The notes under the pieces: model-generated
What the model saw: the letters and a program-made list of their open reading frames with translations, nothing else
The model's database searches: none
What the model was told of the DNA's origin: nothing
Source: Liolophura sinensis
Lineage: Eukaryota; Mollusca; Polyplacophora; Chitonida; Chitonidae
NCBI RefSeq assembly: GCF_032854445.1
Contig: NC_088300.1
Span: forward strand, 36,561,608 to 36,625,607
Direction: 5' to 3'
Length of the DNA stretch: 64,000 bases
Shown: positions 13,501-25,004 of the stretch, in pieces
Layout of the letters: each line of letters starts with the position of its first letter
Position numbering within the stretch: position 1 is the first letter of the stretch
Program-made: the position numbers and the translations under genes

Positions 13501-16500
13501 CAAATAAGCCAAGTTAAGATTCTCCATGGCATGTCAGTTGTGATAAATGGAGAGGAAAAAAATTATTTCATAAAAAGCTTTAATCTTAAACGTTATCGGA
13601 TGAGATGTCGTCTTCTAGTTCTAATGAACCATATGCATCTCGAATATTTATTTTTCACTCACTCTGAAAAACTCAGTCCAAAATAATTTTTAAATCGTTT
13701 AATCAACTCATTTAATTGGCTTGTAAATCAACTCGTCCTACATCTGTGGTGCTGACACACACCCGTACCCAAACACAGTGTGAGAATAGCCCCATATACA
13801 TGATAATATACATGTTACTAAATTGTTACGAAACGATCTCAAAATGACATCTTATGTTCAATCTAATGAGCTGTCACTTCATGAAGTGAATGGGTTATGG
13901 CAAGGTCACATTTTAGGCCGCGCAATCAAACGGCAACCTGTTTGATTGGATAAAGCTCCCAAGATAGCTGTCTTGATTCACAACAGCTATTAGCTCAGTG
14001 TTTTCATTTGTTTTAAACTGTTACTCGCGGAAATCACATCAGAAAAATAAAGTATGATACTTTTTAGAAAGTGTAAGCATCCTGTTTTCATGTGAAATAC
14101 TTTTGAGCAAGGTACTATCTTGTCCTTTAAATAATGATGTTTTAAATAAGGATGTGATCCATGTCTAATAAATTTATTTGAGTGTAAATTTGTTGGTTGT
14201 ATCCAGTCACCTGCACATAATATGAATTGTCATAATAATAAAGATATATGATCAAAATCCAGGCTGAACACATTTGTTAGTTGAAGAGATCAAATTCTAG
14301 TGCAAATATATTTATTAAACATATGTAACATCCTTGTTTGTAACGTCATAACGTAAAGACAATGTGTATATAACCAAGAGGTCGTCCCAAATACATGTAC
14401 CCATCGGACAGAAATTATTTTCAAGTGTCTTTTTCTCAAAAAAATATAAGAAGACATTTGCAACTAAGTATTTACACTCATTCATCTTATCAGTGAAGAG
14501 TGAGCTTGTTTATTACATTCGGGATCTGTCCAAATAATCCCTTGAACACCGCCGATGCTCACCCACAGTGCCCAGTCAGTAAGAACCACAATCAGGGCAA
14601 TAAATTATGGGGTACACTTTGCAAGCCTTAGGGCGAAACTTAAAATCATTTACCGTACAACTTTACATGCGAAGGGGGATTAAATACTAGTATTCATGTG
14701 GTTAGGAAATGGAAGTCAACCACTGTTTCATGATTCACTATGATGTTTTGTGTGAAAGATTGATCACTTTCTTATAATAGTACACTATTTTTAATTGGCT
14801 TTATTGTACCTCTCTAGCTCATTAATTTGGAGAGTGGTCGCTACTGCCGAGAAATCTCTGATCAATTAGATTGCAATCTTGTTAGGTACCTGGTGAAGGG
14901 ACGGTGGTTAGATCCATGCACTCCAGTTTCTTCAACCAAAAAACTGCATGACATTGTAGATTTAAAGAAAATCTGGATTTGTCTGTCTTTTTTGTAAAAG
15001 AAAACATGTGTTCCAGTATGCTAGTCATTAAATAGACTAACTGTGTGAGAAAAGCAACTGAGTGAACAGGGTACCACTTAACCTGGTTCATATTACAATG
15101 TGGATGGCTTGAGAGTGCCAGAAGTTTAGCATGATTTTCCTGATGGGCTCACTGGCTCAGATGGTTGAAGTAAGGCATTAAATAACAATGAAATAAATGA
15201 AAAATATCAGTTTCCCTTTGTTCTTTGTTTTAGGTTAAAAAGTTACTGGAGGAGAGAAAGAGGTTAGAATACTTGAACCCTGAACTGGCCCTGGAAGAGA
15301 AGAATAAAGGGAATGAGTTCTTCAAGAAAGGTACACAAGTGGTACAATGGACAGATCTAGGAACGTGGATTCAGTAAAAGAGTAATATAATGATGAATTG
15401 TTTAAAGGTAGACATAGTATTTTATAAACTGACGTTGTATGAATGAGATTAATTGTGTATCGGTGTTGCTTTTTTTGTTGGATTAATTCCAACATAGTTT
15501 TCTGACTGCAACTTTCTCTGCAGTCCCTGTCATTTGACTTGTAAACCGCTGAAGCTTCCCTGGTATTGTGGAATTTAAAACAAAATTGAATATTACATGT
15601 ATAAGTTATACCACCGTGTTGCTTGCGGGTATATGGCCTGATATTTTGTCGAGAAGATCAATATTATCACGAGCCCCAAAGGGTGTGGAAATATTCATCT
15701 TCAAGATGAAATATGAGGACATATACCCACAAGAGCTTTGCAGATTGCGCCCAACTTTTGTTGCATTATTAAATAGCGGTAGATTAGCCAAAGCATGCCG
15801 TGATTTCACTGAGGCTTTGTGGCAGTGTGCCTGAAACAAATGTCAAGGCTGACATGATGAGAAGAAGAGCACGGGGCCTGGCTCGGGACCTTGGTTGAGC
15901 TGAGAGAAAATACTTGCTTTAGGTGAACTGCTAGAGGATCATTTTTGACTTATTTTGTAAGGCGGAAAACCGCTACAGCTGTAAAGCTAAAAAAGGGCTG
16001 TGTATGTACTGTATAAAAAAGAGAGGACATGCACACCTTGAAATACTGCCCAGGAGTCGATTTACTCCTCTTGTCGCATCTGAAGACGCATGCTATCCAG
16101 TGTGCCTACAGTGCGCTAAATGCTACGAAGAATGTAAGCTATGTACTTAAGTTGGTTATGTATCTATACATGGACACCATTAAGGTAACCGAAAGTGACA
16201 CCATATAGGCTGGCAATACTGGTTTGTACCCTGGCATCGCTGCTTAGCAGCTACACTACGACGTTTTTGTGTGTTCACAGGTGACTACCCTCAGGCCATA
16301 AAACATTACAACGAGGCCATCAAGAGGAATCCAGATGACCCAAAGATTTACAGCAATCGTGCCGCGTGCTACACCAAGCTGGCTGAGTTCCGACTGGCCC
16401 TCAAGGATTGCGAGGAATGTATTAAACTGGACCCGAATTTTGGTAAGGCAACAAGCATTTAGAAATGTGTATATTATGTATGCCTTAAATAATAAATTAC

Positions 16501-19500
16501 CACACCTAGATTATAATTTAAGTGTACAGTCAAACCTGTTGTATGCAACCAGTGAAGGGACGCGTAAAAAGTGTCCGCATATGACAGTTGGCCACATAAG
16601 ACAGGTTGTGAAGACCAAGCCAAATCACAACTGAATTAAGTTTCAGGAAATCTACACATGTAGGCCTACTTAATAATCTTATACATAATTGTTAAAGCAC
16701 TAATCTGGTCAGCTACATAAATTTCATACAAATATAACAATTGTGGTAAAATAATAACTCAATAATTTCAAATTTTGTGGGGTAGATCTATGGACCTCAC
16801 GGGTTTAACAGGCGATTACAGAAAGAGTTTCAGGTGAGGGCACGCATGACAGGAGAACTTTCTTTCCATCATTGTCAAGCCCTAGAAAGCCATGTGCTAG
16901 TTTGGCCTACGTAGGTATAAATGACTATTCTAACAAAGTTTTGGACTGTAAGTGACAGACTGCTGAGATGTTCAGTCATAATTGCCATTACCGGTGAAAC
17001 AACAACAACAACATGTACGAGTGAAGGAAGACCAATTTCTCCATGTGTCCGGTACAGGCAATATTTTGGCCACGCGAAATGAAAACACAACACCATTTGC
17101 CTGCAAAGATAATGGCCCAGCAGGCCAGATAATTTGTCAAAGAAACCATTCATGGGAGGAACCACAGGATGTCAGATTATATCCGAGTTTGCCCGCTGTT
17201 TATGGCATTCATAGCGGGGACCTCAGCATGGAGCTAATCCACTGCCACAGTGCAGGGGTGTCCGGACAATAACCAGCTAGGCCTGATTAAAGAACGGTAA
17301 ACTTCAGTGCTATTGACCAGTGATGTTCACACTTCACTTATCATCACAAAGGTGGCAGGTTGTAACTTTTAATCACTACAAAAACTATTGAAGTTAAGTG
17401 GTCACCATTTTGAAATTTTTGAATGTTCAATGCGGCAATCATCGTCTCTGTTGAAAGTCTCGCCCGCTCAGGACAGGCTGATATAGAATTTGGTGGCAAA
17501 ATATAATGGCCACTGGATGCATTGGACAGGTGCCCGCATATTACATTTCGTTTAACATGGAAAATTGTTTGGTCGCTGCAGAGAGTGGCCGCTTATGGCA
17601 GATGGACGCTGATTGCAGGTGGCCGTAGGAACAGGTTTGACTGTATATAGGTGTGGGCAGGTGATAGTGCCTTATATTCGAGGGTCTGTATTTAACAGTC
17701 GAATTTTGTGATCTCATTTTTATTCAAGCTGAAATTAGCTTGATTTTTCTAAGACCTGATTTTTTGTCAAATGACCATTGTGAAAGATCTTTATGTATAT
17801 CCTGCCCTGCTTCACCAATCATATATAAGGTGAGAAATTCTTGAGAACAGTATTTGAACCCAATTAGCTAAATTATAATTTATTTAGTTAAGTGTTTACC
17901 CCGGGGTTGACCCAATTTCTTCCACTGGTAATTGTACCCATAGCGAATGTAGGAGTGAAATACTCCTGGGTACATGTAGTTATGTAATCATCTGGTCCTG
18001 TCCCCCTATATGATACACGGTGCATCAGTCGTAATATGACACTTTTCAAGACACAGTAGAATAAACTGTCTGTGTACAGGACTTGTTCTGAAAATGGCAA
18101 AAGTGAGCTACAGAAGTTAAAAGGGTGTAAAACTCTGATGAAGCCCTGGTGCAGACGGGTCAGATCCATATCTACAGTGATATCAGGGGGGTGCTGTTTT
18201 AAATGTGTGGACACGTTTGCAGTACTATGTATGTACGTAGTTTATCATACACGACTAACTAGTTGTGGGGCAGTCGCCTGTAGGGAATGGAAAATATTTC
18301 CAAACTGCTGATTTATACTGGGCCCCGGTTAGAAATTGTAAGGACATTCACAGTCGATGCCATGTTTGTTTACGTGGCAGTTAAACAGACCGTATCACTT
18401 CATTAACCATGATTTGATTGGCCACGATGCTGACTGGTAAACCATTCATAGCACGTGTTGTGGAAATGAGCCCACTCTAATGGTAAACGCGGCAAGGTTT
18501 TATACACTGCCTAGAAGTTTAAAGGTTTGTAATTTATTTGCAGTTTTATGAGATTCACTGAGAGTGATTCTGTTCTACCGTTGGGCAATTAGCCAGTCGC
18601 GATAATCTGATTCAAGGTTGTATCGTTATATCGCTAGGTACATTTGCACCCAATTGGATAATCAAGTGAAGATAAAATAACATTAGTTACAGGATCATAG
18701 ATTGTTCTGTAATTTTTGTATGTGTAGTTTTGAGCTACATGTCTAAGTTCTTCAGGTTTTCATTATTTCAAGTTGAGGCCTTAATTGTGTTAGTCTATAT
18801 TTGTGCATGTATTTATCTGTTGCAGTGAAGGGATATTTAAGGAAAGGAGCATGCTGCCTTGGTCTGAAGGATTCCACGGGAGCCCGTCAGGCTTACGAAA
18901 AGGCTCTGGAAATGGACCCAAATAATGATGTAAGTTATGACACGACTTACAGTGCATGACTAGCACCTTGGCTAAAGTCAGATCTGTTGGCTGCCCCTTT
19001 ATGCTGATTTGTCACTGATTTGAAGTACAGCCATTTCAAGTCAGATCTGTTGGCCGTCACCTATACTGACTTTGACTAGATTTGAAGTAGAGCAGTCTCA
19101 AGTCAGATCTCATAGTCACTCTGTATACTGACTTGTCACTGACTAGATCTGAAGTATGGCCATCTCAAGTCAGATCTGTTGGCTGCCCCTTATACTGACT
19201 TTCACTAGACTTGAAGATGAGCTATCTCAAGTCGGATCTAATAGTTGCCCCTTATATTGACTTGTCACTGACAAGATCTGAAGTAGGGCAGTCTCAAGCT
19301 AGATCTTGTAGCCCTGTACTGTCATGTCACTAATCCAAAGCACAGCAATCTCAGGTCAGTTTGTGTAACCTTCATGCAGCCTTTACCATAGTTCGTGTCA
19401 ATATACAAAGGCTGTAAATATATAATTTCATCAAATTTTATCAGTGATCATGAATTTGCTCTGAACGTTAGATGAAAAGAATCTCTAAATCGCAGATTGA

Positions 19501-21336
19501 AGTGTTAAGGTAAATGATGAAAGTGATGCCAAAACAATGAAAAGAGAAATTTGAGTCATTATTTTATATCTCTTATTATAACTCTCCTATTTTGTGCACA
19601 TTTTCTGTCAATAGTCAGAAATTTTCGGAAATGACATCGCTAAACTTACTGTGAACCCAGGACCAGCTTACAAACCCAGTTCGGCCACCCCTTGCTCCCC
19701 CCTCCCTCAAGCAAAGTTCCTCCCCCAGACAAAGTTGTTTTTGACATCTATCACATTTGATGTTACCGCTGTAGGCTACTTAATTTCCAGACTGACTGCT
19801 GGGGCCTTGAGTAAAGCTTGTATTAAGCCATTTTTATATCCCAAGAAGAAAGCTGATTAGATTTGTCGTACTTTTATAAGTCAAGATACATTCTAAAGTG
19901 CATGTTAAGAAATAAAAAACAAACTTTTTCATTTATGCTTTAAAGATATTTCTGACAAATTAGCTGAAGGTAAAAAACTGTGTTTTCTTTAACAAATCTG
20001 CCTGTGTTGCGTAACAGGAGGCGAGGAATGGGTATCGCAGTGCCGTTGTGGCTGAGGGTCAGGACCCCGAGGCGATCAAGAAGAGGGCAGAGGCCGATCC
20101 TGAAATAAAACAGATACTGTCTGACCCAGCCATGCAGCTTATACTGCAGCAGATGCAGACAGATCCCAAAGCCTTACAGGAGTAAGTTACCATAACCCTC
20201 TTCATTGATGTGCTGTAATATACGTGATGGTCTTTTTACGAGGTCGCTTGTTCAAAACCAGGTCTCTCTGTTTTGGCTGCGGCTTTGTCAGGGAGTTTGT
20301 AAGGTTTGTGGCGAAGGTTGCTGGTTTACTCTGGGCGCTCCGTAAACCCATAAACCCAACAATAGACTTGACCACAGTCATTGTACACCAGTAAACATAA
20401 ATAAATAAATCAGTTTTAGGAGGCTAATACAGTCTTATTGATTTGAATGAGGAACATTATCTGATGCTGAAGTCAGAAGAGTAAAAATTTGATCAAGTCA
20501 TCCATGAGGTTTTAACGGTTTTATTACATGGCTGTAATTGATGAAATGAATATAAAATAACTCAAACCTCTTCTTTGTTTTACTATATTGTGTGGTGCTG
20601 CAACAAAGCAAAAGACAATTTCTGATCGGATGGAAATCCTATGGAAGTTGCCATCGTGTTTTGCGGACTCAGGGTGAACGATTCTTAGTGTAGAATGTAG
20701 AGAGTGGGCATTCCGTCATATAAAAGCATAAAACATTTAAAAATGATGACATTATGATCACCCCTTTGAAGTGTAACATTTGTGACATGTTTACACTTTA
20801 TGAAGTTGACCTATTAAAAGCAGCCGTTATTTTATTCCTGAGGTGACCTACATCTATCAGTAGTTCATTCTACTTGTAGTTTGATCATTTGCAGCATATG
20901 ATCGATGTTGATCAAGTATTTGTGATACATGTATTTAGCCACTCATTGAGTGAAATGTTGTACTCTTGAGTGAAATGGTGAGTTACTGTTTTTCAGATAA
21001 TGTCTAGCATTTAATAGTGCACTTTCAGAGGGACATAAAAACCTTAAAATCTTACTTTTGATGTCAACACGTGCGTTCTTCTGATAAGGAATTAATCAAA
21101 CTTCACAAAAACTATCAAATGTCCTTGTAAGGTGGATGAATCAAACAGAATCTGGCAAACTGTATCAATTGCAAAATGCTTATCTTTAGGAGAATTACAG
21201 TACTTTAACTTTGTATTTCTTCTGGTAGCAGTTGTTAAAATTGTGTTCATTTTTCTGTTCCAGTCACCTGAAAAACCCGGAGATAGCAAGTAAGATCAGC
21301 AAGTTGCTAGAATGTGGAATAATCGCTATACGCTGA
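4555..21336 (+). CDS. STIP1: Stress-induced phosphoprotein 1 (Hop/Sti1), Hsp70-Hsp90 co-chaperone
   Basis: Cytosolic adaptor that binds the EEVD tails of Hsp70 and Hsp90 and passes client proteins between them. Thirteen exons join in phase: 4555-4578, 6158-6367, 7429-7570, 8427-8577, 9238-9451, 9578-9704, 10131-10233, 11329-11449, 15234-15330, 16281-16442, 18826-18929, 20018-20181, 21264-21336. All introns are GT-AG. The product is 563 aa (vertebrate Hop about 543). Order: TPR1 about residues 10-125 ([20 protein letters not shown]), DP1 about 140-190 with [16 protein letters not shown], a low-complexity Ser/Thr/Gln linker to about 245, TPR2A 248-365, TPR2B 380-500 ([20 protein letters not shown]), and DP2 505-563 ending GIIAIR. 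The start is the ATG in AAGATGGCG, directly before the exon matching the family's N-terminus. Nothing is missing, so I read it as functional. It converges with the C3orf33 homologue downstream. Confidence 0.97.
4950..5115 (+). repeat. Dispersed repeat, copy 1 (STIP1 intron 1)
   Basis: The segment starting agattgctctg, through ttacctgcccttgtcagatacatgtcgaggatgtcag to agccgttcgct, recurs diverged but in the same order and orientation at about 30452-30610. It includes a (ttggt)n stretch at about 4970-5000. The element type is unknown and I found no termini. Confidence 0.6.
6869..7180 (+). mobile_element. Degenerate SINE family A pieces (STIP1 intron 2)
   Basis: A body fragment at 6869-6945 (cagcagatggttgtgggtttcctccaggctctgcc) and a tail fragment at 7133-7180 (gagtgaaatattcttgagtatggcgtaaaac) match family A in the same orientation. 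About 190 bp of unrelated DNA lies between them, so this is one old copy with an insertion, or two fragments. Confidence 0.6.
7736..8137 (+). mobile_element. SINE family B, degenerate full-length copy (STIP1 intron 3)
   Basis: A tRNA-like head (taatggccaagtgaggggttgg to cccagatcaggtc) is followed by the family B body with ctggtgtcagtataatgtgactgggtgg and the tail catatgactgaaaaattgtaaagtatgatgttaaacccc. The same tail occurs at 40340-40390 and, reversed, at 46470 and 47460. Confidence 0.7.
8155..8305 (+). mobile_element. SINE family A, 5'-truncated (STIP1 intron 3)
   Basis: Starts at the B-box-like gagttcaactcc, then gctcatgctggctccggtcata, and ends with the degenerate tail gtataagtgtaacaatcttgaatatgac and cagtaaataaat. 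It sits directly behind the family B copy. Confidence 0.7.
10287..10450 (-). mobile_element. SINE family A, degenerate (STIP1 intron 7)
   Basis: In reverse it shows the attatggtggaaggaaaaagggcagagccca, catatgaccatccacag and ttgctg blocks of the family A body, with an AATA-type tail end at about 10287-10307. The tRNA-like head is not recognisable. Confidence 0.65.
10514..10770 (+). mobile_element. SINE family A, full-length but diverged (STIP1 intron 7)
   Basis: The head ggagcctccatggccaagtgg, the B-box-like gtgagttcaagtccagctca, the body gtagatggtcgtgggttcc and the tail cagtacagcacaaaacagcagtca are all in family order. It lies head-to-tail close to an inverted copy at 10287-10450. Confidence 0.8.
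12720..14130 (+). mobile_element. TTAA-flanked non-autonomous DNA transposon, copy 1 (STIP1 intron 8)
   Basis: Shares blocks with the copies at 28266-29583 (inverted) and 41072-42613: ctgcagatgca..tggttcag..cctccagagggg, gtcgcggacgtcagagaaag, acgttatcggatgagatgtcgtcttct, gatacttttt agaaag, and the end ggtactatcttgtcctttaa. The right end falls at TTAA 14127-14130; the left end is too diverged to place. It helps explain the unusually long intron 8 (11450-15233). Short ORFs inside are not conserved between copies, so it appears non-coding. Confidence 0.65.
16525..17645. mobile_element. DNA transposon remnant with terminal inverted repeats (STIP1 intron 10)
   Basis: The left end tacagtcaaacctgttgtatgcaacc (16525) is matched inverted by ggccgtaggaacaggtttgactgta ending at 17645; the outer 16 bp are a perfect inverted match. 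Internal text repeats the theme (gtgtccgcatatgacag near the left, ggtggccgtaggaac near the right). No transposase ORF is recognisable, so it is non-autonomous or decayed. Confidence 0.75.
18976..19345 (+). repeat. Tandem repeat, period about 64 bp (STIP1 intron 11)
   Basis: The word agtcagatct and variants recur at 18976, 19039, 19101, 19168, 19230 and 19297, with conserved company such as tatactgacttgtcactga and tgaagta-gcc-tctca. Six diverged units; non-coding. Confidence 0.85.
20215..20411 (+). mobile_element. SINE-like element, unassigned family (STIP1 intron 12)
   Basis: The block ctggtttactctgggcgctccgtaaacccataaac followed by cattgtacaccagtaaacataaataaataaat ends in the AATA-type repeat tail used by the other SINEs here, but the body differs. 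No clear TSD was found. Confidence 0.5.
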
Positions 21337-22277
21337 GGTGTTCCCCAACCCTGGCAGACCAAGACTTCTGGTACGCGTCAATGTTGACAGAGTTGTTGTG
21401 CTTGGTTGGGATATAGACCGTATATATTCTCTCAGAACCGTGGCTCATCCATCAGTGAAAACGTCATAGGATTTGATCAGGACTGGTCTCAAAAAGAATG
21501 TCTAAATGAATGAACCATCGACTGTCTCCATTCAGACAGATTTATCTGTGTAATATTGCTGTGGAAATGTGATTTTATCTTCAATTCAAGGGGCCATGTG
21601 TTATACTGAATTTATTAGAAATGCAAACAAGTGCTATTGGTCAGTTAGTGTGAATATAAATGAAAATTAAGGCATTTTTATTCAGACCTCTCGTTCTTAG
21701 ATGTACCTACAAATTGTGTTAGAACATCTACGTCTATGTGGCTTATTTTGTTTGGTCAGTTTTCATTTTTCAACAGATACATCAACATACACTTGAAATG
21801 AAAGAGAAGTTACAATACTCCATGTATGAAGTGTTCAGAAAGTAAAATGCGAGAACTCAACATACAGACCATTCCACATGTAAATGTTCAAGAAAAATAT
21901 TGTTCAGGCCAGGTTGAACACCAGACTACAGTATTATTGAGACGGTTCACAAAGAGTTGACTCTGTACCAAGGCAAGAAATGGAACTTTTCAACAACTTC
22001 TCCCTACTGCTATTGATGGTGATATTAGTGGCTTTATGAAAATTTCCCGTTACGAGTATACCGCACAGATATACATGTACAAGTCAGATCATGAATTTGT
22101 TCGTTTTGTTAAGTGATCTTGGCTAAGATGACAAAACTTTCAGGATGACAGTAGGGTTATTATTCGAACTTCAATGTAAAACATATTTCAGCATCTTTTC
22201 AGTTCTTTATCCATTTGTATATATAGATATATATCCCTCAAGTGGAAGCTGCACCTCACAATAGAGATGTCCGTAAA

Positions 22278-22345
22278 TGTTACCAGATATCCTTGATTGT
22301 TTCCAGATATCCTTAAGTGTTAGCAGATATCCTTAAATGTTACCA
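22278..22345 (+). repeat. Short 20-bp tandem repeat in the STIP1 3' UTR region
   Basis: About three units of gttaccagatatccttaaat, each about 20 bp, lie just upstream of the poly(A) signals. Confidence 0.8.
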
Positions 22346-22368
22346 GGTTGTCATCGTTCCAGAATTTG

Positions 22369-22385
22369 AATAAAATTGAAATAAA
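22369..22385 (+). terminator. Two AATAAA poly(A) signals, probable STIP1 3' end
   Basis: AATAAA occurs at 22369-22374 and 22380-22385, about 1.03 kb after the STIP1 stop codon. No exon intervenes, so transcription probably ends near 22.4 kb. Other AT-rich variants lie closer to the stop, so a shorter 3' UTR is possible. Confidence 0.5.
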
Positions 22386-22627
22386 GGTAAATGAGCTTCA
22401 CAATCCAGGCGTGCCTTTCTTTTACTTTGATCAGTGAACATTTAACTGGGACTGATTGTTTAGAACCGTGGTAGCATCTGGTACTAATATCATTAATTCT
22501 CAGTTCAGTTTCAGAATTTAGGGGAAAAGTAACGGTATGATCTAATTGATTTTACAACTGATTTTATTGGCTGTAATTCATTGAAAGCAGGCAGTGTTGT
22601 TGTACCCGTCTATTTCCAAGGTAATTA

Positions 22628-22751
22628 AGCTCATGCTGACTTCCTCTCCAGTCATACGTGGGAAGGTTTGCCAGCAACCTGCAGATGGTCCTGGGTTCCC
22701 CCCCCCCTCCTGAGCACTGTGTAAAACACCAGTCAAATAAATAAATAAATA
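22628..22751 (+). mobile_element. SINE family A, truncated
   Basis: gctcatgctgacttcctctccagtcatacg, ggaaggtttgccagcaacctgcagatggtcctgggttcc and caccagtcaaataaataaataaat follow family A, but the middle is deleted at a C-run (about 22700-22708). Confidence 0.8.
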
Positions 22752-22755
22752 GCAC

Positions 22756-23265
22756 CTACATGTAGGTTACCTGGGGCAGCAATGGTGTTGCCTTTAGCAA
22801 TTGGCCCAGCATTGGTGTTGCTCTTAGCATCTGGGCCAGCACCAGTGTTGCCCTTGGCACCTGGGTCAGCACTGGTGTAACCCTTGACACCTGGCCCAGC
22901 ATTGGTGTTGCCCTTGGTACCTTGTCAGCACTGACGTAACCCTTGACCTGCCCCAGCACTGGTGTAGCCCTTGATACCTGGGTCAGCACTGATGTAACCC
23001 TTTATACCTGGGTCAGCACTGGTGTAGCACTTGACACCTGGCCCAGCATTGGTGTTGCCCTTGACACCAGGGTCAGCACTGGTCTAACCCCTGACACCTG
23101 GCCCAGCATTGGTGTTGCCCTTGACACCTGGGTCAGCACTGGTGTAACCCTTGACACCCGGCCCCGGCATTGCTGTTGCCCTTGACACCTCGCCAGCATA
23201 GGTGTTGCCCTTGATGCATGGGTCAGCATTGGTATAGCCCTTGGCATCTGGCCCAGCACTGGTGT
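22756..23265. repeat. 30-bp minisatellite with alternating (60-bp) higher-order units
   Basis: About 17 units of the type cagcaytggtgtwrcccttgacacctggcc. Units beginning ggcccagcattggtgttg tend to alternate with gggtcagcactggtgtaa, giving a 60-bp dimer. Because 30 is a multiple of three, both strands are open over long stretches (minus 22989-22756 and 23259-23002, plus 22943-23185), but there is no exon context and I do not call a protein. Confidence 0.9.
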
Positions 23266-23269
23266 TTAC

Positions 23270-24780
23270 CTCTTCTGTTGTCTTCAGTATGAAGACATCA
23301 CTTCTGCCAAATACATTTCAAGTTCATGAAGTGCCAGTTCCACAAAGCTATTGCTGACTTTAGTCAAAACTTTATGGTTTTCCAGTTTTTGGTACTGGAA
23401 GTAGACATTAGTCTTAAGACAACATTGATGGGGTGGTGAAAATTTTAGTTTCCAGGAGCCTGTTTCACAGATGTGCACAGTTGAGCGCACGTAACTTCCA
23501 TAGCAAACAGTACTGTAGGTATAACCTCGTCATGCTACATAAGTGTCGTTACTTGCACTTTGTGGGCCCCAGGATCTAAAAGAACAAACTCTTAAATTGT
23601 GTTTAAAATCTTGACTTAGGTCAGAACAGGCTTCATGGAAGAGACTCCTGGTTTTGGACAGGCAATGTCACAGCTCAGGCTGCTCACGATTTCTTTGGGA
23701 CCTCATCCTATTGGTTTTATGCCTAACTTGAACTTGCCTAGTATCATATAATGAAATATTGCTGAGTATTGCGTAAAACAAGAATCTGTTAAACAAATCA
23801 AATGTGCTCTTACTGGTTTGAGTATTCTGGGATGTATAGCAAAGATCATAAACATGACCTCAGGTTAATGAAAAATTTATGGGTATGGTTTTAAATCCCA
23901 GTGATATAATGAAATGAATTAATAGAACTTTTTAAATATGAAAAATGCGTTGAATATGCAGACACTGGAGTGTTAGCTGAGTACACCAGAGTTTCAGGTA
24001 AGGACACCTGAGTGAACACACTGACCACTCACTGACACTGGGCTCGGTTATGAGGTTAAAAAGCATACCATAAATATGCTTCTAATGACACAAATTTGTG
24101 TGAAAACTTGTGTTATTTGTGTACACGTGTCAAACTTGTGTGCACGTATGAATGCATTGAAAAATACCGCGTTTTAAAGACAGAGATCATGTTGGTGGGG
24201 TTCTGGTGTATGGCACTAAATAAAATTTAAATAAACCACAAAATGACACCCTATGTACACAAAACCATTGTCCTTCACCATGGGCCAATTACACAACACC
24301 AGGAATGACTGGAGTCAAACATGAAACATCATCTTACAGCACATTTTTGGGCCCTATAAAATAAAATTTTCATCACATCATAAAGGTGATGTTAAGACAA
24401 ATGTGCCAAAATTTCAACTCCAGGCACCAAAAATAACCGTTGTGACAAAGTCTGACTTAAATTTGACTTACGTTGTAAGTCAGAAATGGCTCTTTGGAAT
24501 CTGCCTGTTACCTCACCTGACAAACATAATGTATTTACACTGCAGTTAAACAAACACAAGCAACACAAGATACAGAACTGTCACTCAAATCTTTGAATTT
24601 ATATTCAATCTAGAGGACTTTATACATGCAAAATCGGTTGTTAACTTGGAAATACACTACCCTCATTCCTCAATGTTTACACGACACAGCAACTTTCAAT
24701 GCAGTTTATGCACTTTTTTCAGGGCTTCACAAAAGGTATAAATTGTATCGGTAAACACAGAATAATGCCATCAGAGTACG
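23270..24780. other. Intergenic DNA between two convergent genes
   Basis: Lies between the 3' ends of STIP1 and the C3orf33 homologue. A degenerate SINE tail (tgaaatattgctgagtattgcgtaaaac, about 23750-23785) is the only item recognised; otherwise I see nothing coding. Confidence 0.55.
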
Positions 24781-24781
24781 C

Positions 24782-24787
24782 TTTATT
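24782..24787 (-). terminator. Poly(A) signal for the C3orf33 homologue
   Basis: AATAAA on the minus strand, about 220 nt beyond the stop codon at 25005-25007. It is the nearest canonical signal. Confidence 0.5.
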
Positions 24788-25004
24788 AAACACCTTGAAA
24801 CCATGTGAACTGTTCAAGAATGCGCCAGCAATTCAAGCTCTCCTTTGTGTATTAAGGCCCTTGGCAGGGTTGTGTAGTCTGGGAAATCCTTTGTGAAACA
24901 AGACCTGATTTCTCACAGCAAACTGTGACAAATGCTGACTTGTGAATGAGATTTAACATCACTATTAAAACTGAAGTAACCTACAGTTAAGCTGATTTGA
25001 TGGA

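Noticed and set aside
15568-15839. Overlapping plus (88 codons) and minus (77 codons) ORFs in STIP1 intron 9
   Set aside because: No homology recognised, no splice signals fitting the STIP1 phase, and both strands open; treated as chance or an old unrecognised repeat.
22756-23259. Overlapping ORFs with a 10-residue repeat (VSRATPVLTQ type)
   Set aside because: Produced by the 30-bp minisatellite; intergenic between two gene 3' ends with no exon context.
22756-23265. Possible CRISPR array
   Set aside because: Units are contiguous with no unique spacers, in a eukaryotic intergenic region.
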